Positions 54,140-62,220 of a stretch of 64,000 bases of DNA are shown in pieces. This DNA comes from a virus: positions 62,001 through 126,000 of the IMG/VR virus record IMGVR_UViG_3300035670_000022; one strand, 5' to 3'. Numbering within the stretch: position 1 is the stretch's first letter; every line of letters begins with the position of its first letter. The translations under genes and the position numbers were made by a program. A model generated the notes under the pieces. That model made no database searches, was not told the origin of the DNA, and was given only the letters and a program-made list of their open reading frames with translations.

Positions 54140-54153
54140 TACTCTTCTCTGTT
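54140..54153 (-). promoter_or_regulatory. 14-nt promoter-like motif
   Basis: Exact minus-strand AACAGAGAAGAGTA, 25 nt upstream of the SWIM gene; the only copy seen in the head-tail module. Confidence 0.8.
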
Positions 54154-54191
54154 TTAGTTGACGCACTTAATTGAATTAAAAAGAAGGGCTA

Positions 54192-55331
54192 ATGAGCGAC
54201 CTTGACTTTTACAAGATGTTTAATCAGCAGACCATCTCTGCTTACGGAGATATTGCAGGGGATTACCCTACAGCTCCGATTCCAGATAGCCATACTTCAC
54301 AGACAAATACTACCGCGCCTGCAGCACCGAGTGGTATCATTTCGCCACAACTAAACACAACCCCTGCGCCTATTGCTTCTCCGCAACAGCAGCAGCCTCA
54401 TACTCAGACTTACTCTTATGCTGTTCCTATGGGGGCTGCTCCTCCTGGGTATCGAGCTTCTATGTCTTGCTATACCTGTGAGTATTTTGAGCATTTTGCT
54501 CCTTCGCCTCATTGCTCCAAGTTTGATTTTCCCTGTCACTCTACTTATGTGTGTGACGGGTATGAGTCGCTTAATGATGAAGACGAGTTAGAAATGCACT
54601 CTGGGGTAGGAACCGATTTACATTTAGAAGTTGCAGAGTTAACCCAAGAAGAGATTGAGATTTTAGCTCAGGGTTGGACAGATGGAGGTAACGTTACTGC
54701 TTCCACTCGTAAGAAGAAAGCAGTTTTATCTGAAGGGCGTTTCCCTATCTTTGACGAAAAGTCTGCCAAGTCAGCAATTAAGCTGCGTGGACGAGCCAAA
54801 ACACCTAAAGAGCGCAAGAAGATTTTACGCGCCGCTGCTACTTATGCACCAGAAGATGCGAAGCGGGCTATGGAAGAGGATAAACAGAGTCTTTCTATTT
54901 CTCATGCTTTTGCAGATGGAAGAGTCCCAACTAATCAGGCTCTTTTTGCTCTAGCCTATAATTCTGCTGATGTCACTGAAGGAGATACTGAGTCTATTCA
55001 CGGAGTCTATTCTGAGTTGTATCAGAACTTGTATGGAACCAAAGAAGGACTTTATACTCAACCTCAGACTGCTACTGAGCGGCTATCTACCCCTGAGGTT
55101 AAACCTGAAGTTGAAGTCTCTGACAACCAACAGAACTTATCTGAGTTTGAGGCAGCGGTGTCTGTTGCTAGTTATAGCGGCGTTCAGCAGAGCCTAGAGA
55201 CAGATCCTCTTTATCAAATTGCTGAGAACAGAATTTTGCTCAAGGCAAGACAGGAGGGGCGGGAAGTCGGGGCGAGTGAGATCTCTACCGAGTACGCTCG
55301 GTTAAAGTCTATTCGTCAATCTACTAACTAA
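54192..55331 (+). CDS. Head-module protein with Cys cluster
   Basis: 379 aa. Pro/Thr/Gln-rich N-terminus, then MSCYTCEYFEHF, CSKFDFPCHSTYVCDGYE (five to six Cys, possible zinc site, about residues 93-125), a central basic block (FPIFDEKSAKSAIKLRGRAKTPKERKK) resembling phage head minor proteins, and a helical C-terminus. Lies between portal and protease. Scaffold-like or minor capsid; uncertain. Confidence 0.55.
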   Translation: MSDLDFYKMFNQQTISAYGDIAGDYPTAPIPDSHTSQTNTTAPAAPSGIISPQLNTTPAPIASPQQQQPHTQTYSYAVPMGAAPPGYRASMSCYTCEYFEHFAPSPHCSKFDFPCHSTYVCDGYESLNDEDELEMHSGVGTDLHLEVAELTQEEIEILAQGWTDGGNVTASTRKKKAVLSEGRFPIFDEKSAKSAIKLRGRAKTPKERKKILRAAATYAPEDAKRAMEEDKQSLSISHAFADGRVPTNQALFALAYNSADVTEGDTESIHGVYSELYQNLYGTKEGLYTQPQTATERLSTPEVKPEVEVSDNQQNLSEFEAAVSVASYSGVQQSLETDPLYQIAENRILLKARQEGREVGASEISTEYARLKSIRQSTN

Positions 55332-55344
55332 TAAGGAGTTGATA

Positions 55345-56391
55345 ATGGAACTCGTTACGATTCAAGATGAAACGCAGCAGTGGGACCTTCGAGAGACCGA
55401 AGATTCTGCTGGTCGGTATCTTAAAGTCCCTATTGCTATCAAAGGCAAATGGCAACATTCATTATATGGAGAGGTTGCTTTTACAGATCAGGATTTTGAC
55501 GAGGTGATCAATAACTGGTCTAGTGCTAAAGCTGGGTTTGACCCCCCTCTTTTTTTAGGACACCCTACTAACGATACTGGCTCAATGGAAGGCACTCCCG
55601 CTGCGGGCTGGCCTGACAAGATCTTTCGAGAGGACGATGTTCTCTACGGTCTTTTCTCCGCGACAGACGAGTCTTTATACGACGATGTTAAAAGCAAAAA
55701 GTTTAAATATGCCAGTGCAGAAATCGTTCGTGACGCCAAAGATAAAGAAACTGGTGAAAGAATTGGTACTCTGTTAGTAGGGACTGCTCTTACGAATCGA
55801 CCATTTATTCCCCTGAAGGATCATACGGTAGAGGTAGTAGAGCAGAAGTTTAGCGAGTTTACTACTCCTACTGTATTCACTTTTAGTCTAATTAACTCTA
55901 CAGAGAGCGATCCGATGCCTGAAACTTTATCTACTCCTTTAACGGAGCAAGTAGTTGCTCCAGCAGAGCCTGCGGTTGTTCCTAAAGAACAATATGATGC
56001 TCTAGTTACTGAATTTAGCAACCTTGCTAAAGAGTTCTCCACCATGAAGCAGCAGTTTTCTGATTTGCTGGCTAAGGAGAAGGAACGTGATGTTGAACTT
56101 AAACTCTCCAAACTAGAGTCTTTGGCTCTTCCTGCTTCTACAAAAGAGAGTTTTAGCGAAATGATTCGTTCTGGCACTCTATCCCAAGAAGCCGAAGACA
56201 AGCTGTTTTCTGACTATCAACTCTTGTCTGAAAACTACAAAGAAGTCTTCTCTGCCCAGCAGGGTGCTCAAGAAGACAAAGAGACAAAAGGCTTAGTTAT
56301 GCCAGAGTTTTACTCTCAGGTTATGGCTCAGCATAAGGAGATGTTTAGTAACTCCAATTTTGCTCGCACGATGCCTAAGGTTTTGGGCTAG
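55345..56391 (+). CDS. Mu gpI-like prohead protease/scaffold
   Basis: 348 aa from the ATG with AAGGAG 6 nt upstream. The N-terminal ~160 residues match the Mu I-type protease plan: VPIAIKGKW, FDPPLFLGHP (catalytic-like His), KKFKYASAEIVRD and LVGTALTNRPFI. The C-terminal half is a Glu/Lys/Gln helical scaffold (TEFSNLAKEFSTMKQQF). Cleaves and assembles the prohead; directly precedes the major capsid gene. Confidence 0.82.
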   Translation: MELVTIQDETQQWDLRETEDSAGRYLKVPIAIKGKWQHSLYGEVAFTDQDFDEVINNWSSAKAGFDPPLFLGHPTNDTGSMEGTPAAGWPDKIFREDDVLYGLFSATDESLYDDVKSKKFKYASAEIVRDAKDKETGERIGTLLVGTALTNRPFIPLKDHTVEVVEQKFSEFTTPTVFTFSLINSTESDPMPETLSTPLTEQVVAPAEPAVVPKEQYDALVTEFSNLAKEFSTMKQQFSDLLAKEKERDVELKLSKLESLALPASTKESFSEMIRSGTLSQEAEDKLFSDYQLLSENYKEVFSAQQGAQEDKETKGLVMPEFYSQVMAQHKEMFSNSNFARTMPKVLG

Positions 56392-56434
56392 GTCATACTA
56401 ATTCACAATTTTTTACTGACGAGGTCTAGTTGTA

Positions 56435-57769
56435 ATGCCCCCTGTAGATTTAGAGTTTCAGGCAAATGTAACGCCGTATGAGTATATCGGTGACGATCCT
56501 ACTTTTGGTTCGTTGCAATTAACGATGTTGGCTCGCTCTTTTGAGCTCACCGAGTTATCTGATTTGGACTTTCTGTTTCCGTCCAAAATGAGTCCCGAAC
56601 GCTCTCTTGTTATTGAGCAGCGTGTAGAAGGTCACGGTATCATGCCTCCTGTGGCTGCCGGTATCCCTAACGGTCAGTTTGTCGAACCTGATCGTATGCG
56701 TCGGTTTACGGTTGTTCCGCAGCCCTTCCGCGAAGATGACACTATTGACCGTTTAACTGCAAACCAGTTACGTCGTCCTGGTACCATCAACGAACAACTT
56801 CCTTTACAGGAGATGATGGCTAGTCGCGTACAAAAACTGGTTAACCGCCATGCCCGCACACGTAAGCTATTTCAATCAAAAATGCTTCAAGGCGGTTGGC
56901 GATATTATGATCCCCGCACCCGGGTGTCTATTGATGTCAGCTCTAACATTCCTCAACACAACTTATTCTCCTACAAAGGCTGGGTTGATACTGTAACTGC
57001 TGGCAGTACCGTCGATGTTATGGGTCGCTCCTATCAAGCCTTAGAGGCTATGGCTCCCGATAAGCCTCGCCCTGAAGGCTCTTTCTTTATCTCTTCTGAT
57101 GGTTATTTGGGTGTGCCTTGGACGTATCCGCAGGCAGATATCGTTCGTTGTGTTAAGCAGATCTCTACCTACTTACACTTAACGAACAAGAATAAGCCCA
57201 CCCACATCATCATGAACAGTCAACTTATGGCTGTTATCAGTTCTATCAACGAACTGTTTAAGTCCTTCCAAGGGCTACCTGGGATGCTTGTTAACAACTA
57301 TCCGACTAGCACGGTTGCAGGCAACACTGCTGTTGGTGCGTCCAATGTCGGTGCCGGTCCTTTACCGATTAGTTTCGGTCCTGGTGGCGAAATCACGGCT
57401 ATCGGTGGTCTTCAGGTTGTTCTTTTAGACGGTATCTGGCGTAATCCAGCTAACGATAATCAGCTCGAAGTGTTCTGGCCTTCTCACAAAGTGGCTATCG
57501 TTTCTGCTCAGTCTATGAGTGATCCTAGTGCCAAGTTGGGTTACACCTACCATTGCTCTGGTGAGTCTTGGGATGGTAAACCCGGTTTGTGGGTCGAAAC
57601 TGATATGGGTCTACGTCTTCCTTCTCAGGGGATTCACGTTAGCGCCGGCGACTGCTTTATCCCCTTTCCCGTGTATCCTCACTGGATTTCTTTACTGGAC
57701 GTCTGCGATCCTTCTGCCCTCTATACTTCTCTGCCCATGCTTCCCGATCTTGCCTACGGTACGTTCTAA
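56435..57769 (+). CDS. Major capsid protein (GpE-like HK97 fold)
   Basis: 444 aa. FVEPDRMRRFTVVPQPFREDDTI and RLTANQLRRP resemble the DxRxR...Pxx-F/E segment of the lambda GpE capsid family. The high Gly/Pro and aromatic content, location after the protease and absence of signal fit a capsid subunit. The C-terminal 70 residues carry two Cys. Expected to be the most abundant virion protein. Confidence 0.78.
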   Translation: MPPVDLEFQANVTPYEYIGDDPTFGSLQLTMLARSFELTELSDLDFLFPSKMSPERSLVIEQRVEGHGIMPPVAAGIPNGQFVEPDRMRRFTVVPQPFREDDTIDRLTANQLRRPGTINEQLPLQEMMASRVQKLVNRHARTRKLFQSKMLQGGWRYYDPRTRVSIDVSSNIPQHNLFSYKGWVDTVTAGSTVDVMGRSYQALEAMAPDKPRPEGSFFISSDGYLGVPWTYPQADIVRCVKQISTYLHLTNKNKPTHIIMNSQLMAVISSINELFKSFQGLPGMLVNNYPTSTVAGNTAVGASNVGAGPLPISFGPGGEITAIGGLQVVLLDGIWRNPANDNQLEVFWPSHKVAIVSAQSMSDPSAKLGYTYHCSGESWDGKPGLWVETDMGLRLPSQGIHVSAGDCFIPFPVYPHWISLLDVCDPSALYTSLPMLPDLAYGTF

Positions 57770-57814
57770 AAGTGCGGCTACGCTCGTTTATCTTCGCTAT
57801 AGGACTCAAAATAC

Positions 57815-58849
57815 ATGGTTTCCGCTTTATCACAGGTACAAACTGGATTGCGCTCTTACAACGGCGCACCTGGTTTTCGGTTCATCAAAGATATCTTTCC
57901 TGGCTACCGCCAGGGTGGTATCTCTTACTACCCTTTCTCTTCTATTAAGAGTGGGTTCACTCCTAGCTGGAGTCTTGCTGCTGCTGACCCTCTTGCAGCC
58001 GCAGCAGACGTTACGGTAGCGATCGCCCCCGGTTCTGCTTTGCTAGACGGACAGAATGCTAACCTTGCTTCTTCTCTTAATGTCACTTTTACCCCCGAAG
58101 ACTTGGTAACTGGAGATAACTACTTTCGTATCTTCTTAAACCCTACTCGGACTCTTCAGCCGGTGGTTTCTAACGGTGGTGTATACACTCCCCCTACCAC
58201 TCGTTTAAATGGTGATCCCATTGAAGATGGTGATTTGTATGCTGAAGCTGTAGACTTCCCCCGGGAGTTAGAAGCCTTTGCTTTTTACAAGCGCATTCAA
58301 GGAGCGTGGACTCCTTTTGATCCTACCTTTAGTGCTCCTGCTATGCCGGTTCAGTCCGGACAAAAACGGACTTTTGGTGGTGAGTGTCACTCTAAAGTTG
58401 CTTTAGGAAATATCAGCATTAACGCTGTTGAGATTCCTATCTATATTGCTGCTGGTTATCCTTCTTTTGGTTATCGTCCTGCACGTGCCAAACTGCGGGA
58501 GCCCGCCAGTTTAGAGTTGGTTACTGCTAAACTCCACTATCATGTTTTACCCATGGCCTTGAGCGTCACGTTTACCAACGGCTCTGCCACCGCCGAAGTT
58601 TCTTATGAACATCGCAGTGACTTTGCGGACGTGATTAACTCCATCGTAGACTTAGCGACTCTTGAGGTCGACGGTCTGGCCTTCACCGCTTACAACGCAG
58701 CCACGGGTGCTATCACTCTGTCTGCTGCGTATGCTGGGACCTCTGGAACCAATCAAGTTCTTTTGACTCCTGCTACTCCTGGTGAAGACTTTATCCTTTC
58801 GGTTAACCGTAGCGAGCTGTCTGCTTCTACCAACTTGACCAACCCGTAG
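57815..58849 (+). CDS. Phage structural protein (head/neck)
   Basis: 344 aa, unrecognised, beta-rich and Ala/Thr/Ser-rich, with a Ig-like C-terminal part (LEVDGLAFTAYNAATGAITLSAAYAG). Follows the capsid gene by 45 nt. A head decoration or neck role is likely from position alone. Confidence 0.6.
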   Translation: MVSALSQVQTGLRSYNGAPGFRFIKDIFPGYRQGGISYYPFSSIKSGFTPSWSLAAADPLAAAADVTVAIAPGSALLDGQNANLASSLNVTFTPEDLVTGDNYFRIFLNPTRTLQPVVSNGGVYTPPTTRLNGDPIEDGDLYAEAVDFPRELEAFAFYKRIQGAWTPFDPTFSAPAMPVQSGQKRTFGGECHSKVALGNISINAVEIPIYIAAGYPSFGYRPARAKLREPASLELVTAKLHYHVLPMALSVTFTNGSATAEVSYEHRSDFADVINSIVDLATLEVDGLAFTAYNAATGAITLSAAYAGTSGTNQVLLTPATPGEDFILSVNRSELSASTNLTNP

Positions 58850-58862
58850 TCTCCTATTTGCG

Positions 58863-58910
58863 CTGCTTTGGGGTGAAGGGTTCTCTCTTTACCCTAGAGC
58901 AGTTTCTTTT
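58863..58910 (+). terminator. Weak terminator-like hairpin
   Basis: CTGCT...AGCAG and GGGGT/ACCCT stems enclosing a 16-nt loop, followed by TTTCTTTT, 14 bp after the structural gene's stop. Confidence 0.45.
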
Positions 58911-59022
58911 GATATCTAAGGGAGACAAACCCGAATAACAGATAAGTTTTAAGTGTTCAAGAACACTCGGAAAGTTCTTCTCCGAAGGATGTCAGTTTAA
59001 GTAATTTACCAACGATACCGAA

Positions 59023-59559
59023 ATGGCTAACTTCTACTACGTTACAGCTGTTGCTCCAGCCTCTGTCACTGTGTCTGGGCGGCGGTTTAATCTAGCTTCT
59101 GGAGATACTCGCGGACCCTTCTCCGAGATAGAAATTAATCAAATTATGGCTGGACCGGATCGCAGTCGTCTTGTCAGCACAAAGACGGTTACCAGCGACG
59201 ATCAGGCTCCTCCCACTGTTAAGACTACGCCTGTTAATGGCATGGGTATTGTTGTTGACTCTGACGAAACGGAAGTCGCCACTGCTATTCCAGCTGAAGG
59301 TAAGAGCTACGAAGAATCTCAATCTGCTCCCAGTATCGATACGCCTGAAAAGACTAATTACAGCACCACGTTTAGTGTTGAAGAACCTATTGCCCCTCCT
59401 GCACAACCGGAAGTAGTGGCAGAGATTCCAAATCAAGAAGACGCATTAATCACTACTCAGGCATTACCTCTTGATCCTGAAGTGCTTGACCCTACCGAAG
59501 ATATTAAATCTAAGACGAGAACTACTCGCACTCGCCGCGCTAGAACTAGTGAAAAATAA
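59023..59559 (+). CDS. Hypothetical tail-module protein with acidic disordered tail
   Basis: 178 aa. The first ~60 residues form a compact beta domain (YYVTAVAPASVTVSGRRFNLASGDTRGPFS, cited in part); the rest is Thr/Glu/Pro-rich and ends with a basic cluster (RTTRTRRARTSEK). The stop overlaps the next ATG by one base. Unknown function; possibly a head-tail connector adaptor. Confidence 0.55.
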   Translation: MANFYYVTAVAPASVTVSGRRFNLASGDTRGPFSEIEINQIMAGPDRSRLVSTKTVTSDDQAPPTVKTTPVNGMGIVVDSDETEVATAIPAEGKSYEESQSAPSIDTPEKTNYSTTFSVEEPIAPPAQPEVVAEIPNQEDALITTQALPLDPEVLDPTEDIKSKTRTTRTRRARTSEK

Positions 59560-61268
59560 TGTCTACGACATTTAACTTCTCTGACCGCTTTAGTTATCCT
59601 GCTGACAACGGGGTCACTTCTGATATCGACTTTAATACTGCGCAGACTTTAGTCGATGCCGATTTAGAAGCGGTATCTCCAGAGTTGGCAGAAATGGGAG
59701 TAATGGTGCGTCGCTATTCTGTGCTGCTGCAGCGTACCTCTCTCAAAGATATATTTAACATTATTGTTCAAGACTCCGATCCTAGGATTGCTCTGGTATT
59801 GGCGGCTGCTAAGTCTAAGGTTGACAACACACCTTTATTCGGTGGCTTAGACGCGGTTAAAGAGTTAATGTATGCAGATCCCGATCGGCCGGGGTTAACT
59901 CTCTTTACAAATAGGAATCTTTTTTCTGATGGCATCCGACGGGTCTCAGCGGCCTTAACTGCTTCTCGACTAATTGGACAACTGGCTCAGGTTAAAGAGC
60001 AGGCTGCCCATGCAGACATTATAGAGAAACAAGCGATTGAAGATTTAGATCGGATTGTTCTTACTTGGGAGACCAGCCGACTTTCCCAGCTGAGCGATAC
60101 AGAAAAAGAAGAGTTACCTCCTACTGCTTTCTATTTTGAGCCTGGGACTTGGGAACTTCCACCAGAGAAAGAGTTATACGTTGAGTGGCAGTCACCTTCT
60201 ATTCAGCGCGATTGGACGCTTGTTGGCGTCTACTCAAATACCTTTGAGACTTGGCAAGTAGTATCTGCCATTGTTGATGATATTAATGCCAAGACTGTTT
60301 TTAGCACTGATAGTCCTCTTCTTGCTACAGCAGAACTGTCTGGAGACTATGTTGCTTCAACAGCTATTCCAAATCCTTCTCTATATCACTTAATCAACTT
60401 TTACCCACGTCGTCCTATCCCTGGGGTGGTTGCCTACTCGATTAATCTTAAAATCGAGATTCGACTGAAAGAGGGGCAAACAGATACTTCTTCTGATACT
60501 TTTCCCGTAAATCGCACTCCGTTTATATGGGGTCGTCGAGCAGCAGCTCTCAATCGATATAACTGCAACGGGTCTATTATTGTTATTCGCAACAATAAAC
60601 TTAGTGGAAGCTCTAACCGGAGTGAGCAGGAAGATTATGAACCTTTCGTCTTGTACTTTAAGAATGGCGTTGACTACTCTGGCGTAGATGTGCCCCCACC
60701 CCAAGATGGAAAGTTGGTCTTCCGTGTGGAACCTTGGCAGCCTAATTTATCTCCTATTGATCCTGACACTGGAGAGCATATTGAAACCATTGAGGTCGAT
60801 ATACCTAGGCTAATAGCAGAGGATCCGGACGAGCAGGTGGATCTTGATAACTCTAGGTTTTCCCAAGTGGCGTTAGCGATGTTGAATGCTTTAGCCTCGT
60901 TAAACCTGGATACACGGGTCACCGGCGCCTTAATTCGTAATGATCCCTATAGCGCGTCTGATGCTGCGGCTGCTATGGAGTTGGTTCCGTGGTCAAAGCA
61001 GCGGGTTATTATTGCAGTCGTTTTAGACGTCTTAGAAGTACCTCCGGATATCTTGCTTGCCACAGGCGACAGAATGAGAGTTTTGACTCTGTACAGTAAT
61101 AAACCTAGGAGTATTCTCGTGAAGAATCCACAAAGTGATCAGGCTAACGGTGTTGTTGATGCTGTTATGAAAAAAGAGCAGACTCATGTTATCAAGAGAC
61201 GCCGCCCCAATTTATGGACGAGCATCCTAGATGAAGCAACGGTAGCAGAACAGCGCGGTTGGTCCTAA
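59559..61268 (+). CDS. Large tail/neck structural protein
   Basis: 569 aa, unrecognised. Helical N-terminal 200 residues, then beta-rich repeats with W/P (FYFEPGTWELPPEKELYVEWQ). C-terminus basic (IKRRRPNLWTSI). Located between capsid genes and the tail sheath; a neck, tail-terminator or baseplate-wedge role is possible. Confidence 0.6.
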   Translation: MSTTFNFSDRFSYPADNGVTSDIDFNTAQTLVDADLEAVSPELAEMGVMVRRYSVLLQRTSLKDIFNIIVQDSDPRIALVLAAAKSKVDNTPLFGGLDAVKELMYADPDRPGLTLFTNRNLFSDGIRRVSAALTASRLIGQLAQVKEQAAHADIIEKQAIEDLDRIVLTWETSRLSQLSDTEKEELPPTAFYFEPGTWELPPEKELYVEWQSPSIQRDWTLVGVYSNTFETWQVVSAIVDDINAKTVFSTDSPLLATAELSGDYVASTAIPNPSLYHLINFYPRRPIPGVVAYSINLKIEIRLKEGQTDTSSDTFPVNRTPFIWGRRAAALNRYNCNGSIIVIRNNKLSGSSNRSEQEDYEPFVLYFKNGVDYSGVDVPPPQDGKLVFRVEPWQPNLSPIDPDTGEHIETIEVDIPRLIAEDPDEQVDLDNSRFSQVALAMLNALASLNLDTRVTGALIRNDPYSASDAAAAMELVPWSKQRVIIAVVLDVLEVPPDILLATGDRMRVLTLYSNKPRSILVKNPQSDQANGVVDAVMKKEQTHVIKRRRPNLWTSILDEATVAEQRGWS

Positions 61269-61269
61269 T

Positions 61270-61286
61270 TTCTGAACCGTTCAGAA
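61270..61286. repeat. Palindrome copy 4
   Basis: TTCTGAACCGTTCAGAA in the 35-bp gap between a stop (61268) and the next start (61304). Confidence 0.9.
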
Positions 61287-61303
61287 TCTATTCTGGAGAG
61301 CGT

Positions 61304-62110
61304 ATGCCTAAGTTAAGACCGACGATCAACTGGCTGCGTAAAGCACTGCTGGTTTCGATCATGACTCACCCATCTGTTAGAGAGCCGGACATTCTGTATC
61401 CCGGCACAGATGAGGTCGTCTCTCTAGACAGAGGACGGCTGTTTGGCGGCGTTGAGCTAATTGAGCCAGGACTAACTGTTTCTGTTCACCCTTATCACTC
61501 TTCTTTTAACGTTCTCTCTGGTAAGCCTACATCTTTGGGAAGCGATATGACGGCTGTGTATGACGATCTAAGGATACACAGAGAGACAATATCGGAAGGA
61601 CTTGAGCAAGAGAGAGGATACTCAGCTAAGATTCGTCTGATGGTGCAGCTCTTTTATCGAGATCCTGGGCTTAACGTCCCTATCTCTTTAACTGCTGACG
61701 TGATGGAGGCCCGCAGCACTCGACCTCGTCAGTGGCATGGTGTTGATGTGCGGTTTTATGATGACCCAGCTGTACAGTCTCATTTCCCTGATCTTCAGGA
61801 AATGCCAGAGTCTTTTACGTTTGAGGTACAGACCTTACCCGGAGAGGAAGTTTTAACGTTGTGGTTAGACCTACTTAAAGATGTTATTCGAGACGTAAAA
61901 GTTCTCTACCCGTTTAGTCAATATCGCTTTCCTACTATTATTGCTTCTGACTATCCTACGACAACATGGTTGGCTAATAGCGGTAATCTTATATTCCACA
62001 CTGCATATCATATTGTTGAATTTGAAGTTGCTGAGCCTCCACGAGTATATGATCCAGACATCCCTGCAGTGCAGCGTTTATACATCGTAGACAATCTTCA
62101 ACCGATGTAG
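61304..62110 (+). CDS. Tail completion-like structural protein
   Basis: 268 aa from ATG 61304 with GGAGAG upstream; a TTG at 61259 would overlap the previous gene and translate the palindrome. Beta-rich with many Pro and Leu and a W-rich centre (RPRQWHGVDVRFYDD). Directly before the sheath gene, the usual place for tail terminator/completion proteins. Confidence 0.6.
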   Translation: MPKLRPTINWLRKALLVSIMTHPSVREPDILYPGTDEVVSLDRGRLFGGVELIEPGLTVSVHPYHSSFNVLSGKPTSLGSDMTAVYDDLRIHRETISEGLEQERGYSAKIRLMVQLFYRDPGLNVPISLTADVMEARSTRPRQWHGVDVRFYDDPAVQSHFPDLQEMPESFTFEVQTLPGEEVLTLWLDLLKDVIRDVKVLYPFSQYRFPTIIASDYPTTTWLANSGNLIFHTAYHIVEFEVAEPPRVYDPDIPAVQRLYIVDNLQPM

Positions 62111-62220
62111 GACTGTGTATGCTGGAGGTAGAGGGCAGGTATATCTATAGAGAAATGAGATTAACCTTGCCATCACCTAAATTGAGTTGAAACTACATAT
62201 ACTCTTTTTGAGGTTTAGAG

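Noticed and set aside
43176-58030. HIP1-type octamer GCGATCGC as evidence of a cyanobacterial host
   Set aside because: Only two or so copies noticed in the window, not enough to infer a host.
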